Origin: Devosia limi DSM 17137
Lineage (GTDB): Bacteria > Pseudomonadota > Alphaproteobacteria > Rhizobiales > Devosiaceae
Length of the DNA stretch: 64,000 nt
Assembly: GCF_900128975.1 (NCBI RefSeq)
Contig: NZ_FQVC01000001.1
Span: 642,479-706,478 of the forward strand
Direction of reading: 5' to 3'
The notes under the pieces are model-generated. The model was not told the origin of the DNA. It saw nothing but the letters and a program-made list of their open reading frames with translations, and did not search any database. Made by a program: the position numbers and the translations under genes. Position 1 is the stretch's first letter, and every line of letters begins with the position of its first letter. Positions 29,966-39,168 of the stretch are shown piece after piece.

Positions 29966-30070
29966 GCCTGTGCAATCCTGCCGTCGCCGAGCCACGGTCT
30001 TGCCACCGCGTCACCACCCGGCGCGTCCGGGTGGTCCATTCTTCCCGGAACAGATGCCTCGGCTTCTTCG

Positions 30071-30110
30071 CCCCTCCACCTTGAGGGGACGGCCGGGGTG
30101 GGGGTGCTGC
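30071..30110 (+). repeat. dispersed repeat, family 2, copy 1
   Basis: CCCCTCCACCTTGAGGGG begins a short palindrome followed by a G-rich arm (CGGGGTGGGGGTGCTGC). It shares this layout with copies at 52940-52980 and 63397-63434. It lies between exonuclease III and the hydrolase gene. Confidence 0.6.
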
Positions 30111-30138
30111 GGTTCCAGCACCCGCAATCCCCAAAAAC

Positions 30139-30780
30139 CTACCTGACCACCCGCTCCACCCAAGCCGCAGCCCTATCCCCCACCGCCTTCAAATGATCCG
30201 CCGCGCTAAACCCAGAAATCGTCTTACGAGGTTTGAGGTCATGGTCGCCATCTTCCAACCAGAACAGCTCGATCCGCTCCGACAGCGCATAGTTCGGCAC
30301 TTCGTCGCGCGTCCCGAATTCATCCCGCGTGCCCTGGCAGATCAGCGCTGGCGTCTGCAAACCCACCAGATGCTTGGTGCGCAATTGCTCCGGCTTGCCA
30401 GGTGGATGAAACGGATAGCCCAGGCACAACAATCCCTTGATCGCCCCAGCAGCATGCAATTCATCGGCCACCATGCTGGCCACCCGCCCACCCATGGATT
30501 TGCCGCCAATGATCAGCGGCCCCTTGGCCCCCAATGCCGCCACTGCGGCGCGATATTCCGGGATCAGCGTCTCGGCCCGCGGCGGTGGCTTGCGCCCCGC
30601 ATCCGTCCGGCGCGCGGCCATATAGCCAAACTCGAAACGTGCCACTCGCAGCCGTACATCCGCCAGCGCCTTGGCCACCGCGTTCATCGCGGCGGAGTCC
30701 ATCGGCGCCCCTGCGCCATGCGCCAACAGGATCGTCGCCTCGGCGTCCTCCGGCCCGTCAAACAGAAACATGGTGCTCAT
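30139..30780 (-). CDS. alpha/beta hydrolase, KANL3/TEX30-like
   Basis: 213 aa. The nucleophile elbow is GGKSMGGR (Ser near 93), with an N-terminal LLAHGAGAPMDS oxyanion region and a C-terminal GDHDLKPRK likely carrying the catalytic His. This matches the small hydrolase family annotated KANL3/Tex30. The substrate is unknown. Its ATG abuts the stop of the BRCT/TPR gene, so it is part of the minus-strand ligD-ku transcript. Confidence 0.8.
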   Translation of the reverse strand: MSTMFLFDGPEDAEATILLAHGAGAPMDSAAMNAVAKALADVRLRVARFEFGYMAARRTDAGRKPPPRAETLIPEYRAAVAALGAKGPLIIGGKSMGGRVASMVADELHAAGAIKGLLCLGYPFHPPGKPEQLRTKHLVGLQTPALICQGTRDEFGTRDEVPNYALSERIELFWLEDGDHDLKPRKTISGFSAADHLKAVGDRAAAWVERVVR

Positions 30781-31863
30781 CTAGCTGGCGCTCTTGGTCT
30801 TGTGCAGATCGACAAACTGAATACCCCGCGCCGCTGTCTTGGCCCAGTCCGAGCTGGCGTCCAGCTCCAGATAACGCACCCACCAGCGCCGCGCCGCCGC
30901 CAGATTGCCCAGGTCATATTCCAGCGCACCCAGATTATAGACCGCGTCGGCATAGTCGGGGTCGATCGCCACCGCCTTGAGCAGATGCTTGCGTGCCGCA
31001 TCGCTCCGGTCCTGCCCACGCAGCAGGTCGGCGAAGTTGAACCACGCCTCGACAAAATCGGGGTCCTGCTTGATGGCAATGGCATAGGCATGGCTGGCCT
31101 CGTCGACCTTGCCCTCGGCCTTGAGCACATTGGCCAGGTTGAACGCCGCCACCGAGTCGCTGGGATCAATCGACAGGCACCGGCGATAGAGCGCGCTGGC
31201 CAGCGCAAAATCATGCTCCGCTTCGGCCATTTCAGCCGCGCCGAACAGCTCTTCCAGCTCCGCGTCGTCGCTATCGCCCAGTGGCAGCAGCGTCTGCCCA
31301 TCCAGCTCATGCAGCAGATCGCCACTGCGCACATAGATCGTTTCGCCATCCTCGACATGCAGCGACAGAGCCGTCAGCGAGGTGACTTCCCCGGTCCGGT
31401 GCGCCGAACGGGCGATGGCATGCCAGCCCGCGCCGCCAGCGATCAGCCCCGCATATTTGCGCGCCAGGATCACATCGCGAAACGAATAGGGCTCGCCATC
31501 ATGCTCAAACGCATCGAACAGCGACAGTAGCGCCAGGTCTCGTTCCGATAGCCGCGATTGCTCGCGCAGCGCCTGTGCCGAAATCGCCGAGGCCACGGGC
31601 CCGCGCGCCAGTTCCAACAAGCGCAGAAATCCCGCCTCGCTCAGCGCTCGCTGCGCCGCCGTCATCACCGCGTCATAGCGCGCCTCGATCTCCGCAGCGG
31701 TTGATTTTTCCAGCAGGATCCGCCCAAACACCACATGGGTGGTCTTGCGCGTCACCCCGCGCCGCAATACGCCGTTCAGGCGGGCAACTTCGCGCGCCGC
31801 CAGCCGCCGCGGGAACGCGGCCAGCGCCCCCACGATGCCAAATGTCGCGCCTCGGATCGGCAT
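30781..31863 (-). CDS. BRCT-like + TPR protein adjacent to ku
   Basis: 360 aa. The first ~50 residues read like a BRCT domain: GATFGIVGAL at 5-14, a REVARLNGVL helix, and KTTHVVFGR at 40-48 (compare kkTthlvvG). A middle region has a helical MerR-like segment (YSFRDVILARKYAGLIAGG, 126-144). From about 205 to 340 there are three to four TPR units (ASALYRRCLSIDPSDSVAAF and following). The stop lies six bases or fewer from both neighbours, and it sits directly after ku. I infer a scaffold or regulator connected with end joining; no enzymatic motif is seen. Confidence 0.72.
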   Translation of the reverse strand: MPIRGATFGIVGALAAFPRRLAAREVARLNGVLRRGVTRKTTHVVFGRILLEKSTAAEIEARYDAVMTAAQRALSEAGFLRLLELARGPVASAISAQALREQSRLSERDLALLSLFDAFEHDGEPYSFRDVILARKYAGLIAGGAGWHAIARSAHRTGEVTSLTALSLHVEDGETIYVRSGDLLHELDGQTLLPLGDSDDAELEELFGAAEMAEAEHDFALASALYRRCLSIDPSDSVAAFNLANVLKAEGKVDEASHAYAIAIKQDPDFVEAWFNFADLLRGQDRSDAARKHLLKAVAIDPDYADAVYNLGALEYDLGNLAAARRWWVRYLELDASSDWAKTAARGIQFVDLHKTKSAS

Positions 31864-31869
31864 GTCGGA

Positions 31870-32766
31870 TTAGGCCTTCTTCTTGGTCGCCGTCTTGGCT
31901 GGCTTGGAGGCTTCCACCGCCGCTGCCAGCGCTGCCTTGTCCACCGAGGTCTTGGCCGGCGCATCCGCCTTGGATTTGCTCTTGGCGGGCGGCTTGGCCT
32001 GGCCCAGGCTCGCCTTGAGGGCGTCCATCAGGTTGATGACATTGCCGCGCTCCGGTGCCGCTGCAATGATCGGATTGTGCCCCTTGAGCTTCTCGCGGAT
32101 CATCTGCATCAGCGCCGCCTCATAGCGATCCTCATAATTCTTGGGATCGAAATGGGTCACCTTCTGCTCGATCAGCTTTTCCGCCAGCTCCAGCATTTCG
32201 GGGTCTGGCTCACCCTTGGGGATGGTGTTGAAATATTCAGCCGTGCCGCGCACCTCGTTAGGATTGCGCAGCGTGCAGACGAACATGCCGTTCTCGCGCG
32301 CCCCGATGGTCACCACCCGCTCGCGGCTCGATAGCACCAGCCGGGCGATCGCCACCTTGCCCGATTTGCGCATCGCCTCGCGCAGCACGGCAAAGGTTTC
32401 CTCCGCCATCGCCCCGTCCGGCGCCATGTAATAGGGGGCATCGAGATAGATCTGGTCGACTTCATCCTCGTCGACAAACGCCTCGATATTCATCGTGTGA
32501 TTGGACTCGATGCGCACGCTTTCGAGGTCAGTCTCATCGATGATGACGTATTGCTTGTCCTCGTATTCATAGCCTTTGACGAGGTCGCTGCGTTCGACGA
32601 GGCCCAGTTCAGGGTCCACCGGCTTCATGTTGATCCGGTTATGGGTATCCTTGTGCAGCTGGTTGAACGTGATGCGTTCACTCGAACTGCTCGCCGGGTA
32701 AAGCCGCACCGGGCAGCTCACCAAACTCAGCTTCAGATAACCCTTCCAACTTGCCCTTGGCGCCAT
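31870..32766 (-). CDS. ku: Ku protein (NHEJ)
   Basis: 298-aa bacterial Ku, which forms a homodimeric ring on DNA ends and recruits LigD. It begins with MAPRASWKGYLKLSLVSCPV, a diagnostic family start. The core contains HNRINMKPVDPELGLVERSDLVKGYEYE. The C-terminal ~55 residues are a Lys/Ala-rich tail (SKSKADAPAKT ... KTATKKKA), as in Ku proteins that thread or bridge DNA. It is separated from ligD by 21 bases and should be co-transcribed with it. Confidence 0.96.
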   Translation of the reverse strand: MAPRASWKGYLKLSLVSCPVRLYPASSSSERITFNQLHKDTHNRINMKPVDPELGLVERSDLVKGYEYEDKQYVIIDETDLESVRIESNHTMNIEAFVDEDEVDQIYLDAPYYMAPDGAMAEETFAVLREAMRKSGKVAIARLVLSSRERVVTIGARENGMFVCTLRNPNEVRGTAEYFNTIPKGEPDPEMLELAEKLIEQKVTHFDPKNYEDRYEAALMQMIREKLKGHNPIIAAAPERGNVINLMDALKASLGQAKPPAKSKSKADAPAKTSVDKAALAAAVEASKPAKTATKKKA

Positions 32767-32787
32767 CGTCTTCTCCTACGCGACACA

Positions 32788-35232
32788 CTAAGTCTTCGAC
32801 CGCAATTTTGCCGGCAAATCCCGCGCGGACTCGTTAATCTCGGCCCAGGGATCGCCTGATGTAGTTAATAGTCCGGGAAGGGAAGAATAGTTCAAATCCT
32901 CGGGGGCGTCGATGGACTCGAGGTCTCGCCAATCAACTGGCGTCGAGGCCGGCAGGTTGGTGCGCGCCCGCAGCGAATAGGGCGCTGCTGCCGTGGCGCT
33001 GCGCGCATTGCGGTGAAAGTCGATGAAGATGCGCCGCTTGCGATTGTCCTTGCCCATGGTCGCGGTAAAGGTCTCGGGCGCGGCCGCCGCAATCTGGTTG
33101 GCAATGGCGCTTGTCGTCTGATGCACCTGCTTCCAACCCAGCTTGGGCTTGATCGGCACCACGATATGGAGCCCCCGCCCACCCGAGGTTTTCACAAACG
33201 GCACCAGCCCGTCATCCTCCAGCTGCCCCCGAATATGCACGGCCGCTTCCACCACCTCGCGCCAGCCGATGCCCTCGCCGGGATCGAGGTCAAAGACGAT
33301 GCGGTCCGGCTTGTCGAGATGGCTCTTATGCGTGCCCCAGGTATGGAATTCGACCACCCCAAATTGCGCCAGCGCCAGAAATCCGCGCGCATCCGCCACG
33401 GTCAGGTAAGTCTTGGTTTCATCATCCGAATTCTTGGTTTCGAATGCCTCGATAGTTGGTGGCATGCCGGTAAAGGCGTGGCGCTGGAAGAAGCAGTCGG
33501 CTGGCTTTCCCGTCGGGCAGCGCACCAGCGAGACCGGCCGCCCGAACAGATGCGGCAGCATGTAGTCGCCGACCGCCGCGTAATAGACCGCGATATCCAG
33601 CTTGGTCGGCCCCGATTTGCCAAACAGCCGCCGCGTCGGATTGGTTACCCAGATCGTCGCGAGATCCGCATCCGAAATCAGCCGTTTGCGTGGCCCCGTT
33701 GTCGGCGTCGAGAGAGCCGCCTCGCGCAACCCCTTGAACACCGCGTGGCGCAGCGCATTGTCGGCGGTGCGGTTGGCATAATGGATCCGCGCCGACAGCA
33801 TCGGCCGCACCCAGCGAATATCCTTCGGCGCGCCATCGAGCGGCACCGCGCCATCCTCCAGCGCTTCCAGCCGGCGTAACAGGCTCACCAGCGTCGCCGC
33901 ATCAAACCCGGTCCCCACCTTGCCGCGATAGTGCAGTTCGCCATCCACCCACTCGCCCAGCGCCAGCGCTGCCAGCCCTTCGGCTGCCTGCGAGGTGGTG
34001 AAGCCAGCAATCACAAAGTCATCGACCTTGAGCGCCTTGGTCTTGGTCCAGGTGGTCGATCGTCCCGATTGATACGGCGCCGAGGCACGCTTGGAGACAA
34101 TGCCCTCCAGCCCCAGCTCCGAGGCCCGCTCATAAAGCTCGCTCCCGCTCCCCGCCACATGGTCGCTGAGCTGGATTGCCGATGTGCCGCTTACATGCCC
34201 GCCCAGCAGCTGCGCCAGCAGCTGCTTGCGCTTTTCCAGCGCCACCTTGGTCAGGTCCCAGCCATCCAGATGCACCAGGTCGAACGCATAAAACACCAGG
34301 CTGTTGCCTGCGCCATTGGCCAGCGCATCCTGCAGCGCCGCAAACCGGCTGATGCCCTTGTCGTCGAGCACCACGATTTCCCCGTCGATCACCGCGCCCT
34401 TGCAGGGCAGGGGGGCAAATGCCTTGGGCAGCGTGCCGAAGCGATGCGTCCAGTCCAGCCCGCTGCGGGTGATCAGCTTCACCGCCCCGTCCTGCACATG
34501 CGCCATGGTCCGATAGCCATCGAACTTGATCTCGTGCAGCCAGTCGCCCCCATCCGGCGCCTTTGCTGCCGGGCTCGCCAATTGCGGTGCCAGCCGCTCC
34601 GGCATCGGTGCCGCCACGGCGCCCGCCAGCTTGCCCGGCACAATCCGCGCCACCCGCGCCGGCTTGACCACCGCGACCAGTTCCTCGATCCGCCGCCCGC
34701 TTTTGACACTCTCCGGCCGCGTCACCAGAATGTCGTTCTCGGTATCGACCGCCAGGTCATGTTCCTTGATCAGCAGCCAGCCCTGCTTGTCCTCACCCGG
34801 CCGCATCTTGAGCCGCGCCAGCATCCAGCCGCCATTGAGCTTTTCGCCCGCCAGCCGGAATTTGAACGCGCCCTTGCGCAGGCTCTTGTCCACATCGTCC
34901 ATCGGCGCCCACACGCCTTTGTCCCAGACGATCATTGGCCCGCCGCCATATTCTCCCGCCGGGATCACGCCCTCGAAGTCGATATAGTCGAGCGGATGGT
35001 CCTCGGTCTCGACGGCAAAGCGCTTCTCGGCCGGGTCCAGCGATGGCCCCTTGGGCACCGCCCAGCTTTTCAACACCCCGCCGATTTCCAGCCGCAGGTC
35101 ATAATGGTCGGCCGTGGCCGAATGCTTGTGCACCACGAACCGATTGCCCGCTTCGATCGCCTCGCCACCCGCGGGCTCCGCGGTCTTGGTAAAGTCTCGC
35201 TTGGCGCGATAGGTATCGAGCTTGGGCGTCAT
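32788..35232 (-). CDS. ligD: DNA ligase D, PE-ligase-polymerase order
   Basis: 814-aa NHEJ enzyme. N-terminal 3'-phosphoesterase: HKHSATADHYDLRLE at 35-49 and PAGEYGGG near 91. ATP-dependent ligase: adenylated Lys236 in KFDGYR. C-terminal primase/polymerase: FDLDPGEGI (metal Asp pair) and GGRGLHIVVP. The PE-Lig-Pol order is the common proteobacterial one. ATG 35232 is the natural start (MTPKLDTYRAKRDF). It works with the downstream Ku to process and seal double-strand breaks. Confidence 0.96.
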   Translation of the reverse strand: MTPKLDTYRAKRDFTKTAEPAGGEAIEAGNRFVVHKHSATADHYDLRLEIGGVLKSWAVPKGPSLDPAEKRFAVETEDHPLDYIDFEGVIPAGEYGGGPMIVWDKGVWAPMDDVDKSLRKGAFKFRLAGEKLNGGWMLARLKMRPGEDKQGWLLIKEHDLAVDTENDILVTRPESVKSGRRIEELVAVVKPARVARIVPGKLAGAVAAPMPERLAPQLASPAAKAPDGGDWLHEIKFDGYRTMAHVQDGAVKLITRSGLDWTHRFGTLPKAFAPLPCKGAVIDGEIVVLDDKGISRFAALQDALANGAGNSLVFYAFDLVHLDGWDLTKVALEKRKQLLAQLLGGHVSGTSAIQLSDHVAGSGSELYERASELGLEGIVSKRASAPYQSGRSTTWTKTKALKVDDFVIAGFTTSQAAEGLAALALGEWVDGELHYRGKVGTGFDAATLVSLLRRLEALEDGAVPLDGAPKDIRWVRPMLSARIHYANRTADNALRHAVFKGLREAALSTPTTGPRKRLISDADLATIWVTNPTRRLFGKSGPTKLDIAVYYAAVGDYMLPHLFGRPVSLVRCPTGKPADCFFQRHAFTGMPPTIEAFETKNSDDETKTYLTVADARGFLALAQFGVVEFHTWGTHKSHLDKPDRIVFDLDPGEGIGWREVVEAAVHIRGQLEDDGLVPFVKTSGGRGLHIVVPIKPKLGWKQVHQTTSAIANQIAAAAPETFTATMGKDNRKRRIFIDFHRNARSATAAAPYSLRARTNLPASTPVDWRDLESIDAPEDLNYSSLPGLLTTSGDPWAEINESARDLPAKLRSKT

Positions 35233-35237
35233 GCGGC

Positions 35238-36182
35238 TTACGCCTCGGGCACATAGGTGCCAACCCAGCGGAACACTTCGTCAAAAAACCGCTGCCGCGC
35301 CGGCTCCGGCGACAGCGCCAGATCATGGATGCCGTCCTGTATCCGCGCCACCGTCACCAGATTGCCCAGCCCCACGGCGCGCTCGGCGATATGCTCGACA
35401 TTGAGCACGCTGTCGGTGCGGTCCAGCTTGTCATGCCAGCGCGTATGCGGCCCGCTCTCGGTCGAGGCACAAACCATCACGGGGCAGGCAATATCAAGCC
35501 CCGCATGCAGACGCGCATGCCCCCGCCGCACCGCACGCACCCAGCCCGCCAGTACCGGGAACCCCTTGAGCGGCTTGAGCCTCAGGTCATAATCCCAGTT
35601 GCCGCCGGTGCTCTTGTGGAGGCTCCGCCCATAATGCTCGCCCAGCGTGCTGACGGGCGTGCGCGCCGAGACAGCGCCGAACTTGTCGATCATCCAGGTG
35701 CCCAGCGTCCGCTCGAAATAGGTCCCATTGAGATCGAACCACGGACTGTTCAGCACCAGCGCATCGATGATCCCCGCCTCGCGCCGGTCGTGGCTCCAGA
35801 GGCTCGTAATCAGTCCGCCCGTTGAATGCCCCATCACCACCAGCACGCCATGGCCATAGTCCTCGCGGATGATCCGCGCAGCCGCGTCCAGCTCCTCGCC
35901 ATAAACGCTGAGATCGGAGGTGTAATTTGGGGTCTGGTGGTCCAGCAGCGAACGGCCATACTTGCGCAGGTCCAGGGCATAGAACGCATATCCCTGCTGC
36001 TCCCACTGTTCCGCCATGTGCGTCTGGAAGAAGTAATCGACAAAGCCATGCACATAGAGCACGGCGCGCGTTGCCTTGGACCGCTCGGCCCGCTCCACCA
36101 GCGTCGCCACCACCGCGCCTTCCGCGTCCGGCGCCAATTCGATTGTCCGCGATACCCAGTCAGCGCCCAGAATATCCTGCAT
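35238..36182 (-). CDS. alpha/beta hydrolase (serine hydrolase, lysophospholipase-like)
   Basis: 314 aa. LYVHGFVDYFFQTHMAEQW supplies the oxyanion region, GHSTGG the nucleophile elbow (Ser near 116), and GIHDLALS the likely catalytic His. It resembles the hydrolase_4/lysophospholipase group. I chose ATG at 36182 because AAGGAGGT lies 6 bases before it. It ends 6 bases before ligD, so the NHEJ genes probably share its promoter. The substrate is unknown. Confidence 0.82.
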   Translation of the reverse strand: MQDILGADWVSRTIELAPDAEGAVVATLVERAERSKATRAVLYVHGFVDYFFQTHMAEQWEQQGYAFYALDLRKYGRSLLDHQTPNYTSDLSVYGEELDAAARIIREDYGHGVLVVMGHSTGGLITSLWSHDRREAGIIDALVLNSPWFDLNGTYFERTLGTWMIDKFGAVSARTPVSTLGEHYGRSLHKSTGGNWDYDLRLKPLKGFPVLAGWVRAVRRGHARLHAGLDIACPVMVCASTESGPHTRWHDKLDRTDSVLNVEHIAERAVGLGNLVTVARIQDGIHDLALSPEPARQRFFDEVFRWVGTYVPEA

Positions 36183-36356
36183 GACCGCACCTCCTTGCAC
36201 TGCCATCCTAGTGTTCCCGGTTTGGCGACAAACGTCCAGTCATGGCAAAGCGGCTGCCCGATGCGGCGGACAGCCCCTGGTTCTAAAATTATGGCGGTGG
36301 TGACATGCCGCTTCCGACGCCGGCGCAACGGTGCCGATGTGGCATTGCCCTGAGCC

Positions 36357-37760
36357 TTAGTGGATACTGGCGCCGACGCCACCGCGCCGGCTGGCGTCGC
36401 TTGCCGCCGTCAGATGGCCGAGATGGGCAAGGCAATTGGAAAGGCGCAGCCAGGCCTTCTTTGATCCGGGATGATTGGTCAGCAGCCGGCGGTACAGTCT
36501 GCCTGCTCCGGTATAGTCGCCATTGTCTTCCAGCAATTGGCCATAGCGATAGAGCGCGTTGACATTGTCCGGCTCGATCGCCAGCACCTGCTTATAGGCG
36601 GTCGCTGCCTGCAGGACTCTGCCCTTGCGATGCAGCGCCGTGGCCCCTTCCACCACCACGGGCAGACTCCGCAGGTCCAGCCGTTCCCCCAGATTTTTCT
36701 GTGACCGCGTGGCGATGCGAAGGCATTGGAGGTCCAGCTGTTCCCCGGCGAACAGCCATTTATAGGGCTCGTCCCCGCGCATGAAATCGTAGCTGACAAA
36801 GCCCTGGTCGATCAGGTGGCGGATCGACCAGGCGTGCAGCAACAGGCCGGGCGATGCGCCCTCATAGGTCTCGTCGCGGCCAGTCATATAGAAATGTGCA
36901 GCCTTCTTTTGCCGGTCGAGAAAGCTTGCCAATCCCACCACCATGCGACCATTCCGGCGCAGCATCGGCATAAACAGGTCGCCGATACTGAAACTCTCGC
37001 GCAGCAACGCGGCGCTGCCTTTCAAAAGGGTCCGTGTCCGTGCTTCGCCCTTGCGGGCTGCCCATTTGCTGGCCCATAAAAATGACAGCCGCTCCATGTC
37101 GCCGTCGAAACTCTCGGCGCTCGGAAAGATGATGTCCATTTCGGGATCGGCCTCGAAGGCCCGCAGCAGCCGCCGCAATTTCTGCCGGGTATTGGCGCTG
37201 AGCTGGTCGAGATAACTGTCCCAGCTGTTGGGCAATCGCGCCCAGGGACAAACCAGGTTATTGACCCCATCGCGCTTGTTCACGCGTTCCTCGGTCTCAA
37301 TGCCGAAAACCGCGCGCGGAAAATGCGCCGCCAGGTCGTGATAGCGCCGATCCCCCGCCGGCACATAGTCGAGATTGATTTCCCACCAATGCATCTGTTT
37401 CAGCCGCGCGGCAAAGGCCGACACCGCTGAGCGCTCCACTGTGGGTTCGGTGAGCATGCCGGTATAGTCGACGCTGTAATTGCCCGCCATGAACACCTCG
37501 TTGACATAGTGTCCATCCGGCCGCCGTACCGAGCCAAGCCGCAGCGGAAAGAAAGCTTGATAGGGATCCTTTCGCCGGTCGCCGCGCGCCGCCAGCACCA
37601 GCCATTGCGTGCCCAGCGTTGGCAGCCAGCCGCTCAGAAATCGGTGGGAAAGGAAGTAGCGAGCGAAGCTGTCAGCGGCATAAACCGCGTCCCATTGCTC
37701 ACGCAATGCAGCAAAGCCCTCTGCGGTATCGATGAGATCAACGCGCATGTGTTGCCCCAT
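36357..37760 (-). CDS. CelD/BcsL-type GNAT acetyltransferase with C-terminal TPRs
   Basis: 467 aa. Residues ~1-370 match the double-GNAT CelD/BcsL family linked to cellulose and exopolysaccharide production (SANTRQKLRRLLRAFE near 190, the C-terminal VSYDFMRGDEPYKWLFA near 330). From ~375 there are two TPR units (VVVEGATALHRKGRVLQAATAYKQVL and the next). ATG at 37760 is used; an ATG at 37748 is also possible. It lies on the border of the secretion locus and may modify or sense a matrix component; this is an inference. Confidence 0.75.
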   Translation of the reverse strand: MGQHMRVDLIDTAEGFAALREQWDAVYAADSFARYFLSHRFLSGWLPTLGTQWLVLAARGDRRKDPYQAFFPLRLGSVRRPDGHYVNEVFMAGNYSVDYTGMLTEPTVERSAVSAFAARLKQMHWWEINLDYVPAGDRRYHDLAAHFPRAVFGIETEERVNKRDGVNNLVCPWARLPNSWDSYLDQLSANTRQKLRRLLRAFEADPEMDIIFPSAESFDGDMERLSFLWASKWAARKGEARTRTLLKGSAALLRESFSIGDLFMPMLRRNGRMVVGLASFLDRQKKAAHFYMTGRDETYEGASPGLLLHAWSIRHLIDQGFVSYDFMRGDEPYKWLFAGEQLDLQCLRIATRSQKNLGERLDLRSLPVVVEGATALHRKGRVLQAATAYKQVLAIEPDNVNALYRYGQLLEDNGDYTGAGRLYRRLLTNHPGSKKAWLRLSNCLAHLGHLTAASDASRRGGVGASIH

Positions 37761-37865
37761 GACTCAACTCGCCTCAAGTCACCCCGTGCTAGGACTAACG
37801 CTAACACCCTGTGATCGCAGCGAAAATAAACTGAGCGGTTTAATTGGATAGCTCTTTTGGGTGGG

Positions 37866-38348
37866 TCACGCCTGAATGTGATGCAGATGCAGGAAGCTCC
37901 AGATGTCCTTGTTCACCGCTCCGATGGCATGGATGGTTTCCTCGATCCGCGCCATCTCGGCATCGTCCAGCGCCTCGGTCTTGCCGTAGCGCAGGTCGTC
38001 ATTGATGTCGGCAATCCGCATCAATTGGGTCGAGGCAACGCTGCCGGCTGCATCAAACGAATAGATGCAGTGATTGTACTTGTTGCGTAGACGGGCCTCG
38101 CGCCCCAGCCGCTTGGCAAAGCCAAGGACCTTGCTGCGGTCGTCGGCATTGGTACTGGGCAATTTCGCCAGCCGCTCGATCAGGTCGAGCCGCGCCCGGG
38201 TGGTGTTCAGCGTCAGAAAGACAACGATCGCCGCTTCCTTGCTCGTCCCCATGAGATGGGCAATCAGGTAGATGAACAGGCTTTCGGTATTGGTCCATAC
38301 ATAGTTGAGCCGTCCGACAAGCTGCAAAACTTCCTGCATGGCCGGCAT
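37866..38348 (-). CDS. unknown protein with Rx4H motif (HEPN-like?)
   Basis: 160 aa, mainly helical. RNKYNH (near residues 88-93) fits the Rx4H pattern of HEPN RNases, but the family match is weak. It begins with AAGG before ATG 38348, four bases after the regulator gene's stop, so the two form an operon. No known partner toxin or nucleotidyltransferase is adjacent. A role with the regulator is an inference. Confidence 0.6.
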   Translation of the reverse strand: MPAMQEVLQLVGRLNYVWTNTESLFIYLIAHLMGTSKEAAIVVFLTLNTTRARLDLIERLAKLPSTNADDRSKVLGFAKRLGREARLRNKYNHCIYSFDAAGSVASTQLMRIADINDDLRYGKTEALDDAEMARIEETIHAIGAVNKDIWSFLHLHHIQA

Positions 38349-38352
38349 GGCG

Positions 38353-39168
38353 CTAACCTTGGTCTTCCGGCGCCCCTCGGGTGCTCACAGGCGGCAGGGC
38401 TGCACGCGCCGGGGCTTTGGGGCGCCGCCGTCCGGCATCGGTCAGGTAGCTATTGGCTGCCTGGGTTCGGTTATGGACCCGTAGCTTGCGAATGATGTTG
38501 TGAACGTGAACCTTGACGGTATGTTCCGACAGGCTCATCCGCGCTGCGATGATCTTGTTCTGGCACCCCTCGGAAAGGTAGTTCAGCACCTCATGCTCGC
38601 GCCGGGTCAGGTCGTCGGCCACCTCGGTAACCGCCTCCATCAGCTCGGGCGAGACCGTCTCGCGTCGCTCCTCCGGGCCGCCAGTCTCGCTTGGTGCGGC
38701 CCAGCGGAAATTGCGCCGGACCAAAGCAGCCGGCAAATACTCCCCGCCGTTGAGCAGAAGCCACAGCGCTGCGATCCAGATCTTGAAGGATTGGTTGAGC
38801 GTCAGAATGCCTTGCACCAGGCGCTCGTTGAGAATGCGATCAAGGTCGGGGATCGGGTCTGTCGCCTTGTCCACCAGCAGAACTACGGCGGCATTGGCGT
38901 AGCGCTCGCGCGCTGCGATCAGGGTTGGCAGCAGATTGCTGAATGCCTCGCCATAAATCAGGACCAGCGCGATATCGCGGCCGTCCGCCGGCAGGCTTTG
39001 GGTGATCGTGGGAACATATCCCGGCAGGCTTTGCCGGGTTGCATGAACCAGGCCCTGGAACATGGCGTTTGACTCGGCGACGAACAGAATTCTGCGGGCG
39101 GCACCGTCGTCGATTGCGCCACCCACAAGATCGCTTGTGATGGTCGGATTATCTCCAGGATAGCCCAT
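38353..39168 (-). CDS. LuxR/FixJ-type regulator with degenerate receiver
   Basis: 271 aa. The C-terminal HTH is clear: LTRREHEVLNYLSEGCQNKIIAARMSLSEHTVKVHVHNIIRKL (about 185-228), a FixJ/NarL domain. The N-terminal ~120 residues have receiver-like strands (ILFVAES, IALVLIYGEAFS, AVVLLVDKA) but the phospho-acceptor Asp position reads Tyr/Gly, so it is probably not phosphorylated. A tail of ~35 residues is Pro/Arg-rich. I prefer ATG 39168 (GGGGG, 9-base gap) over 39174, where the gap would be only 3. It is divergent from the secretion genes and is their likely regulator. Confidence 0.82.
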   Translation of the reverse strand: MGYPGDNPTITSDLVGGAIDDGAARRILFVAESNAMFQGLVHATRQSLPGYVPTITQSLPADGRDIALVLIYGEAFSNLLPTLIAARERYANAAVVLLVDKATDPIPDLDRILNERLVQGILTLNQSFKIWIAALWLLLNGGEYLPAALVRRNFRWAAPSETGGPEERRETVSPELMEAVTEVADDLTRREHEVLNYLSEGCQNKIIAARMSLSEHTVKVHVHNIIRKLRVHNRTQAANSYLTDAGRRRPKAPARAALPPVSTRGAPEDQG

